Source of the DNA: Lachnospiraceae bacterium
Lineage (GTDB): Bacteria > Bacillota > Clostridia > Lachnospirales > Lachnospiraceae
Reading direction: 5' to 3'
DNA length: 39,977 nucleotides
NCBI GenBank assembly: GCA_017434885.1
Contig: JAFSGE010000024.1
Span: forward strand, 1 to 39,977
In this document: piece after piece, positions 34,168 through 39,977 of the stretch
How positions within the stretch are numbered: position 1 is the stretch's first letter
Layout of the letters: the number at the start of each line of letters is the position of its first letter
The notes under the pieces: generated by a model
What the model was told of the DNA's origin: nothing
What the model saw: only the letters and a program-made list of their open reading frames with translations
Database searches by the model: none
Made by a program: the position numbers and the translations under genes

Positions 34168-34884
34168 TTACAGCTTTGAAAAAATCTCTCCAATACTGCC
34201 CTGTACCACCAAATCCGCCACATTATCTCTTGAAGTCGCAGTCTTATTTACCAAAACCAGTTTATTTCCTCTATAGTAATCAATCAGTCCTGCCGCAGGA
34301 TACACCACAAGAGAAGTACCGCCGATAATCAGCACGTCCGCTTCCGAAATATACTTCACGGCTTTACTGATAGTCTGCTGGTTAAGCCCTTCCTCATATA
34401 ACACCACATCAGGCTTTACCGGTCCACCACACTTACTGCACTTTGGTACTCCGTTTGCATAAAGCATATATTCTGCGCCATAAAAAGCACCGCAATCTTC
34501 ACAATAATTGCGAAGTACACTTCCGTGAAGTTCCAATACTTCTTTGCTCCCTGCTGCCTGATGCAGTCCATCAATGTTCTGAGTAATGACCGCTTTTAGC
34601 TTGCCTTGCGCTTCCCATTCGGCAAGTTTTAAATGAGCCGCATTGGGTTTAGCTTCCAAACAAATCATTTTATCCTGATAAAAACGGAAGAATTCCTCCG
34701 GTTTCCTTTTATAAAAGGTATGGCTCAATATCGTTTCCGGCGGATAATCATATTTCTGATTGTAAAGTCCGTCCACGCTTCTGAAATCGGGAATACCACT
34801 CTCGGTTGACACTCCGGCTCCACCAAAGAATACAATATTGTCACTGTTATCCACAATCTCTTTCAATTTTGCGATTGCTTCCAT
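34168..34884 (-). CDS. cobB: NAD-dependent protein deacylase, sirtuin family
   Basis: 238 residues from the ATG at 34884 (MEAIAKLKEIVDN), chosen because AAGGAGGAAA precedes it. Motifs: NAD-binding GGAGVSTESGIPDFRS, TQNIDGLHQAAG, catalytic His in ELHGS, and a zinc ribbon with two Cys-x2-Cys pairs (YCEDCGAFY, CSKCGGPVKPDVVLY). Removes acyl groups from lysines using NAD+. The specificity (acetyl or longer acyl) cannot be told. Upstream of the DUF951 gene and likely cotranscribed with it. Confidence 0.94.
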   Translation of the reverse strand: MEAIAKLKEIVDNSDNIVFFGGAGVSTESGIPDFRSVDGLYNQKYDYPPETILSHTFYKRKPEEFFRFYQDKMICLEAKPNAAHLKLAEWEAQGKLKAVITQNIDGLHQAAGSKEVLELHGSVLRNYCEDCGAFYGAEYMLYANGVPKCSKCGGPVKPDVVLYEEGLNQQTISKAVKYISEADVLIIGGTSLVVYPAAGLIDYYRGNKLVLVNKTATSRDNVADLVVQGSIGEIFSKL

Positions 34885-34969
34885 ACCATTTCCTCCTTCT
34901 CGACTCATCAACATCAACTGCCGTCTCATTGTCACATTTCTTTATGCACGACACATTTCCATATGCTTA

Positions 34970-35713
34970 CTACATATTCCCCATTACAACATCTTTTACC
35001 ACACCGAAGAACTCCCGCATCATATTATTAATCTGTAAATACGGCTCTCCCTTGGCTGCAATGCCGCACACATTCGCATATCCTGCTTTTTTTGCAATCT
35101 TTGTGGCTCGAAAAATATGAAAATTGTTGCTTACAATCGCCACACTGTCCTTTTCCCTATCCAAATACTCTGCAGAAAAAGTTAAATTTTCAAAGGTATT
35201 GCGTGATTTATCTTCTTTAATAATTCTCTCATCGTCAATCCCTATAGAAATCAGGTAATCATACATTCCCTGCGCCTCAGAAATATGTTCATCACTTCCC
35301 TGTCCGCCGGATACAATTACCTTTGCATTAGGATTTTTTTCCAGATACCGTGCTGCCTCATCTAAACGATACCTAAGCGCTTTGGATGGACCATTATGCT
35401 TCATCTGTGCACCTAAAACAATCACGTAGTCTGCACCCGGTTCTCCCTTTTGCCAAAATCCGCTCAATACGCATCCTTCGACAATCAGGAAAATTGCAAG
35501 TCCAATGCAAAAAAATACCAAAAACAACTTCCTGATTCCCGGCGCAATAAATGCTTCAAATATTCCTTTTTTCAGACATATTGCAAAGGCAAATGCTGCC
35601 ATTGAAAGAAGCAACCAAATAAAATAAAAATTCGTCCCATGTCCTACAAAAAAAGCAATTGCAAGAAAATATATCAAAAATAAAATGCTTAATACGATTA
35701 ACAATAAATACAT
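34970..35713 (-). CDS. YdcF/ElyC family (DUF218) membrane protein
   Basis: 247 residues. Three hydrophobic segments (about 2-22, 27-46, 61-81) precede the DUF218 domain (about 93-235): YVIVLGAQMKHNGPSKALRYRLDEA, VIVSGGQGSDEHISEAQGM, IIKEDKSRNTFENLTFSAEYL and VSNNFHIFRATKIAKKAG. Relatives include SanA and ElyC, linked to envelope integrity and lipid-carrier metabolism. It starts 21 bases after the CotH gene, so it may be part of the VTC-DUF4956-CotH operon. Confidence 0.9.
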   Translation of the reverse strand: MYLLLIVLSILFLIYFLAIAFFVGHGTNFYFIWLLLSMAAFAFAICLKKGIFEAFIAPGIRKLFLVFFCIGLAIFLIVEGCVLSGFWQKGEPGADYVIVLGAQMKHNGPSKALRYRLDEAARYLEKNPNAKVIVSGGQGSDEHISEAQGMYDYLISIGIDDERIIKEDKSRNTFENLTFSAEYLDREKDSVAIVSNNFHIFRATKIAKKAGYANVCGIAAKGEPYLQINNMMREFFGVVKDVVMGNM

Positions 35714-35734
35714 ATGCTGTCCATCCTGCTTGCA

Positions 35735-37696
35735 CTAAAATTCAATAACCATTTCTTTCAGTACTGTGCTTCCTGCTTCGTCTCCAAAAACATAAATTGC
35801 AACAATGCCTGTTTTTTCCTTGTCGAACTCTAAGTAAATATCTTTCATTGGCTCTGCAACTTGCACATTTTCCATATTTCCTTCAGAGTCTATGACAAAT
35901 ACAGAAACATAATCATAGTTCTCTGCAAATATGTTTTTGGGAATACTCACATATTTGCCTTCCTCTGTTTCATCAACAACCGGAGTTACCTCAACTTTTA
36001 TTACAAAATCTTCTAACACCGGCATGTACTTACTATACACTTCATCACTATGAACAATTTTTATAACGCAATCATCGTTTTGATACAGCTGCTCAAGTTG
36101 TTCCGCGCTTAATAATTCCCCGTCATTTACTTTCAAAACAGTCTCATCTCCACCATAAAGCACTCTGACCTCATGTTGCTCTCCTGTTGTTTCAAAGACA
36201 AGTTTTTCTCCCTCTATATTCCACCTTTCCATTAATGCATTATATCTGGTCATGCAGAAATATTTTAAATATCTGACATCATTTTCCCATGTCTTATAAT
36301 TTCCGGTTTTCGGATGGGTTTCATTATACCCTCTCCATCTGATGTCATCATTTCTGACCGACGTGGCAATATATTCCGCATATAAGTCTATTGTTTCCTT
36401 ATATAATTCTTCCAGCTGTGGCATGGCAGATTCATATTTTTCAATAACAGCATGCAAAAACTCCGGATTATCATATAGCTTCTGATACCATGTCAGTTCT
36501 GTAGGCTCTCCGTCCAAAACAGATTGTGCGGGATTCACATTATTTTCCCCCATATGCAAATACTCACCAAAAGCTCCGTCATAATCCCATGCCGGTCCGG
36601 CACAAAGCGGCGTCCCTTCTGCGGTCCTATATATATATGCACTGGTCTCAAACCCATCACTGTTTAGTGCAATTTCATCTATCAAAAACTGTGTAACAAA
36701 AGAATCAATGTCAATTAATTTCTCCTGCAGTTCTCCGGCCGCAATAGAATTTTCTACAGTTTGAACCATATTCTGTATTTCTATTTTCTCATCTTCTGTC
36801 ACCATCTTCGGTCTGTGAATAACGAAACCATTTCCTTCATCTGATATCACATGTTCTTCTGCCGTATATCTGTCTTCCAAATCTTTCTCCAGGAAAAGAG
36901 CATCATTAGTATTAAATACATCCTGATCCCTTACCGCTGTCGTAAGCAAATACATTCCGTGATACTCGCCGTTCAAATATACATTGACCCAAGTGCTGTC
37001 AGGTGTATATTTTGCACCTAAAATCGTTGCAATATCAAAAGCTAATTTAGAGTGAATCTTATCTCCGTCATTCCACAAGTGCAAAAGCTTCCACTGATTA
37101 CCGCCATCAATACCTGCCAGTGAAGCCTTGCCGGTTAGCTTAATATCATAAGCTCTTTTATCATAAAATTCCCATGCATTTCCATGCCCTGAAATTTCTT
37201 TTATTTTACCATCGTGCTGAAGATTTCCGTTATAATCCAAAGAAACAATATGTCCCGTTTCCGCATTCTCCTTAGCCGCCCTTATCAAATCATTTGAGCC
37301 GCTTTCCGTTTCTATAAACAGACTTGACAAATTTTGGTCTTTTAAGAACAACACTTGCATTGTCTGCTCGCAGTACATAATCTCATATTGGGTATTGTCC
37401 TGCCATTGAAACTGATGATTTTCTATTTCACCATTCACATATAAGTTTCCCTGTTTCAGATTACTACAATCTATTTCATCACTATCAATATAAGCGGGAA
37501 AAAATACATACCACATCCCTGTTGCTTCATCATACCACGGATGTATTACTAATTCTCCCGTATCATAATGTAGTTGAAATGAAAAAGGAGTCTGCTCTCC
37601 ATCTACCATCACTACATTACTTTTTCTATTTTCCAAGAGAAACAGACTAAGTACAATTGATATCAATACAATAAACAATCCTATTGTTTTTTTCAT
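35735..37696 (-). CDS. CotH-family secreted kinase-like protein
   Basis: 653 residues. An N-terminal signal or anchor (KKTIGLFIVLISIVLSLFLL) is followed by an extracytoplasmic beta-rich region (about 30-175), the CotH kinase-like domain (about 180-485) and a C-terminal beta domain (about 500-653). CotH marks are LNGEYHGMYLL, the C-lobe metal motif GPAWDYDGAFG, and DIDSFVTQFLIDEIALNSDG. Family members phosphorylate spore coat or cell-surface proteins from outside the membrane. It lies 12 bases after the DUF4956 gene; the pairing with VTC and DUF4956 genes suggests a shared surface or polyphosphate-related role (inference). Confidence 0.9.
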   Translation of the reverse strand: MKKTIGLFIVLISIVLSLFLLENRKSNVVMVDGEQTPFSFQLHYDTGELVIHPWYDEATGMWYVFFPAYIDSDEIDCSNLKQGNLYVNGEIENHQFQWQDNTQYEIMYCEQTMQVLFLKDQNLSSLFIETESGSNDLIRAAKENAETGHIVSLDYNGNLQHDGKIKEISGHGNAWEFYDKRAYDIKLTGKASLAGIDGGNQWKLLHLWNDGDKIHSKLAFDIATILGAKYTPDSTWVNVYLNGEYHGMYLLTTAVRDQDVFNTNDALFLEKDLEDRYTAEEHVISDEGNGFVIHRPKMVTEDEKIEIQNMVQTVENSIAAGELQEKLIDIDSFVTQFLIDEIALNSDGFETSAYIYRTAEGTPLCAGPAWDYDGAFGEYLHMGENNVNPAQSVLDGEPTELTWYQKLYDNPEFLHAVIEKYESAMPQLEELYKETIDLYAEYIATSVRNDDIRWRGYNETHPKTGNYKTWENDVRYLKYFCMTRYNALMERWNIEGEKLVFETTGEQHEVRVLYGGDETVLKVNDGELLSAEQLEQLYQNDDCVIKIVHSDEVYSKYMPVLEDFVIKVEVTPVVDETEEGKYVSIPKNIFAENYDYVSVFVIDSEGNMENVQVAEPMKDIYLEFDKEKTGIVAIYVFGDEAGSTVLKEMVIEF

Positions 37697-37708
37697 ATAT
37701 TCTCATCC

Positions 37709-38389
37709 CTATACTCGGAATTCACCATCATGAGTAAGTAAATTCACTGCTTGAAGATGTTCAAATTTCTGTAATTTTTTTATTAACTGTGCATCAGCTT
37801 TCACCCTTACCTCATAAATGATTTCTGTTTGCGCAGCCCTAAAACCTTCTGTTTTAAGTTTTGCAGTCTTAGTATTTTCTTTTACGCATTCCTTCACTGC
37901 ATCCCAATCCACTTCTTTCGCATCACCTCTGATTACAAGTACAGACGGTGCACTCATCTCCGGAATTGTCTGTAAAACCAAAACAAGAACTGTCATCATT
38001 ACACACAACAAAAGTGCCAAAGCTTTCAAATTAACACCACAAATAATTCCCGCGCTAATTGTCCAAAATAAAAACAATAAATCCAACGGATTTTTGACAG
38101 CCGTCCTAAATCTCACAATAGATAATGCTCCCACCATACCTAATGAAACTAACAGATTCGCCTGCATCGCAATCATAATAGCAGCCACTACAATCGGCAT
38201 TCCCGCCATAGTAATGTTTAAATCCTTTGAATAAAATGCTTTTTTAGCAGAAAAACGATAAACTAAATACACATAGATTCCTATCAGGACAGTAAAAAAG
38301 AGAATGCCTAAAATCGTTGACGCATCTAAATATGTTCCTCCTGCCAAGCTTTCCAATATACTGTTTTTTATAACATCTTTTGTTGACAT
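37709..38389 (-). CDS. DUF4956 membrane protein
   Basis: 226 residues. Four membrane helices (about 24-45, 57-77, 80-95 and 105-140) and a cytoplasmic alpha/beta domain (about 148-226). The conserved segment MVGALSIVRFRTAVKNPLDLLFLFWTI is the DUF4956 signature. The family is often encoded beside VTC-domain proteins. It may act as the membrane partner, for example a polyphosphate channel or anchor, but this is not proven. It starts 27 bases after the VTC gene. Confidence 0.9.
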   Translation of the reverse strand: MSTKDVIKNSILESLAGGTYLDASTILGILFFTVLIGIYVYLVYRFSAKKAFYSKDLNITMAGMPIVVAAIMIAMQANLLVSLGMVGALSIVRFRTAVKNPLDLLFLFWTISAGIICGVNLKALALLLCVMMTVLVLVLQTIPEMSAPSVLVIRGDAKEVDWDAVKECVKENTKTAKLKTEGFRAAQTEIIYEVRVKADAQLIKKLQKFEHLQAVNLLTHDGEFRV

Positions 38390-38416
38390 ATGTCATTCCT
38401 CTCCTTCATTTATTTA

Positions 38417-39088
38417 TCAAAATAATTCTCTGCATAACTGATATTTCGAATATGCTGTCTGCTTCATATTTCCAAGTTCCAATAATTGTAATATAAAGTG
38501 CGGCATAAATTCGTCATACTTTACTTCCAAAACTGCATCACTTTCTTTTACAAAGTCATACGCCATCTCTTTGTCTCCGAAATGTAATACGTCATTACTG
38601 CCTCGTACATTTCTGTCCAAAGTAATGCGTACATTTCCCGATTCATAGATGAATGCTTTTCTCTCATAGGTCACAATCACTTTAGGTCTAAGTCCTTTTG
38701 TTTGGATTGATAAATTAAAAAATGTAGCCGGATCATCTTCCGTGTATGTACAGTCTATACATTCACCACGAATCAATTTCTCCATCTCCGCTTTTGTGAT
38801 ATTCCTGGATATTTTGTATATTCTATTATTTTGCTTCTCTTTCACCTCTAACTTAATTGTATCTAAAGAATCATTATAGATTCGAATACGATATTTTCTT
38901 CTGCTGCGAAACCCTTCTACCGTATCCAGTAAGCACGAATCACCCAAATCATCAAAATATAAACTACTGACCTTATAGCCTTCCATATTATTTTCATTAA
39001 AGTCCGAATCCAGCACGTACTCCAAGCGTTTCTGTAAATGATACAGTTCAGCCACACTACAGCTAAATTTATCTTCTACCCTATACAT
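38417..39088 (-). CDS. VTC-domain protein (polyphosphate polymerase fold)
   Basis: 223 residues, a VTC domain without SPX or membrane parts. Tunnel residues are visible in RVEDKFSCS, YKVSSLYFDD, SRRKYRIRIYND, IKLEVKEKQNN, VTYERKAFIY, VRITLDRNVR, VLEVKYDEFMP and MKQTAYSKYQLC: the Arg/Lys pairs and Glu residues of the phosphate- and metal-binding tunnel. The yeast Vtc4 domain makes polyphosphate from ATP; bacterial VTC proteins are presumed similar. GAGGA precedes the ATG. First gene of the VTC-DUF4956-CotH cluster, just downstream of the tRNA-Cys terminator. Confidence 0.9.
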   Translation of the reverse strand: MYRVEDKFSCSVAELYHLQKRLEYVLDSDFNENNMEGYKVSSLYFDDLGDSCLLDTVEGFRSRRKYRIRIYNDSLDTIKLEVKEKQNNRIYKISRNITKAEMEKLIRGECIDCTYTEDDPATFFNLSIQTKGLRPKVIVTYERKAFIYESGNVRITLDRNVRGSNDVLHFGDKEMAYDFVKESDAVLEVKYDEFMPHFILQLLELGNMKQTAYSKYQLCRELF

Positions 39089-39204
39089 TTTTATCCTCGC
39101 ATGAATTTCTGTTTTTCATTATCGCATACGCATCTTGTGTCAAAACATATCATATGCAATAACCATATAGCATTATCTACTTTTATAAAAGGCAAAATAT
39201 ATAA

Positions 39205-39233
39205 AAATAAAGCCTCGAAAAATTTCCCGAGGC
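39205..39233 (-). terminator. Terminator after the tRNA-Cys gene
   Basis: GCCTCG (39212-39217) pairs with CGAGGC (39228-39233). The minus strand continues with TTTATTTTTAT. It ends the rRNA-tRNA transcript. Confidence 0.8.
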
Positions 39234-39239
39234 CTTTAG

Positions 39240-39310
39240 AGGCGCGAACCGGATTTGAACCGGTGATGACGGTGTTGCAGACCGGAGCCTTACCACTTGG
39301 CTATCGCGCC
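39240..39310 (-). tRNA. tRNA-Cys (GCA)
   Basis: Cloverleaf on the minus strand: acceptor GGCGCGA/TCGCGCC, D arm GCC/GGC, anticodon loop CTGCAAC (anticodon GCA), T arm ACCGG-TTCAAAT-CCGGT, discriminator U as required for Cys. No CCA is encoded. Confidence 0.95.
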
Positions 39311-39381
39311 ATACCTATTTAATTATAACAATTCGATAAACGACAGTCAATAATTCTTAACTGTTATTTATCGAAGCAAAA

Positions 39382-39453
39382 TGACTCCGACGGGAATCGA
39401 ACCCGTGTTACCGCCGTGAAAGGGCGATGTCTTAACCGCTTGACCACGGAGCC
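39382..39453 (-). tRNA. tRNA-Glu (TTC)
   Basis: Cloverleaf on the minus strand: acceptor GGCTCCG/CGGAGTC, anticodon loop CTTTCAC (anticodon TTC), T arm CGGG-TTCGATT-CCCG, discriminator A. No CCA is encoded. Confidence 0.95.
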
Positions 39454-39463
39454 ATTGGTGCTT

Positions 39464-39606
39464 GGAAAAACGGTTCTTTCGTTTTTCCCGAGATGATTTA
39501 GCATCAGTTGGTGTGGTTCTTTCACACCTTACTGATTCTTTCTGACTTGACAGTAGTTCTTCTTGGGGCTGCTTCTCTCAGCCACTAGATGAACTTCAAG
39601 TCATGA
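39464..39606 (-). other. Series of hairpins between tRNA-Glu and tRNA-Asn
   Basis: GGAAAAACG/CGTTTTTCC (39464-39488) and GGTGTG/CACACC (39510-39528, extended by ATCAGT/ACTGAT) share the same 7-base plus-strand loop GTTCTTT. A larger hairpin (about 39542-39604) has outer arms TGACTTGA/TCAAGTCA, then AGTTC/GAACT and GGCTG/CAGCC. These are probably RNA processing signals in the precursor transcript. Confidence 0.6.
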
Positions 39607-39607
39607 G

Positions 39608-39679
39608 CTCCCCGAGTAGGGCTCGAACCTACAACAACTCGGTTAACAGCCGAGTGCTCTACCATTGAGCTATCGAGGA
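39608..39679 (-). tRNA. tRNA-Asn (GTT)
   Basis: Cloverleaf on the minus strand: acceptor TCCTCGA/TCGGGGA (one U-G pair), D arm GCTC/GAGC, anticodon stem CTCGG/CCGAG around CTGTTAA (anticodon GTT), T loop TTCGAGC, discriminator G as usual for Asn. No CCA is encoded. Confidence 0.95.
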
Positions 39680-39685
39680 AAAATG

Positions 39686-39889
39686 GTTCGTCTGCGACGA
39701 ACATTCGAAGAACCTACGGTTCTTCCTTCCTGTATTTTCTACAGTTTCTTTGAAAGTATTCATCATACCTTCAAAACCGAATACCAAATCTCAAAGTTCG
39801 CTTTAGCGAATCTTTTATCCTTCAACATCTTCACTGTCTGGAAAAACGCTTGCGTTTTTCTCAAGTTTGAATGCTTGCATTCATACTTG
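39686..39889 (-). other. Hairpins between 23S rRNA and tRNA-Asn; no 5S gene
   Basis: Short perfect inverted repeats fill this spacer: GTTCGTC/GACGAAC (39686-39702), GAAGAACC/GGTTCTTC (39707-39725), TTCGC/GCGAA (39797-39810), GAAAAACGC/GCGTTTTTC (39841-39860) and CAAGT..GAATGC/GCATTC..ACTTG (39862-39889). No sequence of 5S rRNA length or character is present. Confidence 0.6.
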
Positions 39890-39890
39890 T

Positions 39891-39977
39891 GGTTAAGCCC
39901 TCGACCGATTAGTAAATGTCAGCTGAATGCATTACTGCACTTACACCTCATTCCTATCTACCTCGTAGTCTTCAAGG
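39891..39977 (-). rRNA. 23S ribosomal RNA, 3' end (partial)
   Basis: The minus strand reads into the known 3' terminal region of Clostridia 23S rRNA, with CAGCTGACATTTACTAATCG and GGTCGAGGGCTTAACC near the end. The 3' end is placed at about 39891 from the terminal CTTAACC; the gene continues past the right edge. Confidence 0.92.

Noticed and set aside
39118-39143. Promoter for the VTC gene
   Set aside because: A perfect TTGACA exists on the minus strand (39143-39138), but the best -10 match (GATAAT) is only 14 bases away, too short for confidence.
39680-39890. 5S rRNA gene downstream of 23S
   Set aside because: The interval consists of unrelated short hairpins and AT-rich sequence; no 5S-like helices or conserved loops were seen.

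Overview
The window looks like chromosomal DNA of a low-to-mid GC Gram-positive anaerobe of class Clostridia, most likely family Lachnospiraceae. Supporting points are the atpZ/atpI-headed F-ATPase operon, MecA, a GdpP-rplI-dnaB operon, a DUF951 protein, pyruvate formate-lyase with a 2[4Fe-4S] ferredoxin, AGGAGG-type ribosome binding sites and U-tailed hairpin terminators. I see no prophage, insertion sequence or CRISPR array.

Layout. 1-4038 (minus): F1Fo ATP synthase operon, atpZ-atpI-atpB-atpE-atpF-atpH-atpA, with atpA running off the left edge; subunit c carries the Na+-binding residue set. 4129-4735 (plus): a DUF402 protein. 4740-10801 (minus): three cell-wall hydrolases (SleB-like with coiled coil, Amidase_3, GH18 with SH3) around upp, rpiB and ywlC. 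The order ywlC-rpiB-upp-atp resembles that of Bacillus subtilis, with extra genes inserted. 10883-11845: a small hypothetical gene with an open frame continuing past its stop, then about 620 bases without a gene. 11846-14312 (plus): mecA and an NhaC-type antiporter. 14407-18517: a fermentation locus, described below. 18574-23400 (minus): a MerR-type regulator, then the gdpP-rplI-dnaB operon. 23618-28356 (minus): a Na/Pi cotransporter and a three-gene ABC exporter. 28432-32410 (minus): an unrecognised acidic membrane protein and a Cache-GGDEF-EAL protein. 32637-33743 (minus): rpsF-ssb-rpsR. 33940-34884 (minus): DUF951 and a sirtuin. 34970-39088 (minus): VTC, DUF4956, CotH and YdcF-like genes. 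39240-39977 (minus): 3' end of 23S rRNA followed by tRNA-Asn, tRNA-Glu and tRNA-Cys.

The most interesting region is the pyruvate formate-lyase locus. The 679-residue catalytic protein has the active-site Cys406-Cys407 pair but stops just before the glycyl-radical domain. That domain (RVSGYA motif) is a separate 81-residue protein two genes downstream with its own strong ribosome binding site. Between them lies a 67-residue protein whose first half aligns without gaps to the start of the glycyl-radical protein but which ends in a Cys-rich tail instead of the radical loop. A terminator hairpin separates these from the activating enzyme gene pflA, and a separately promoted ferredoxin follows. 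This reads as a split glycyl radical enzyme with an extra, possibly regulatory, paralogue of the radical domain. A second gene set worth attention is VTC-DUF4956-CotH-YdcF, which joins a polyphosphate-polymerase fold with a secretory-kinase fold.
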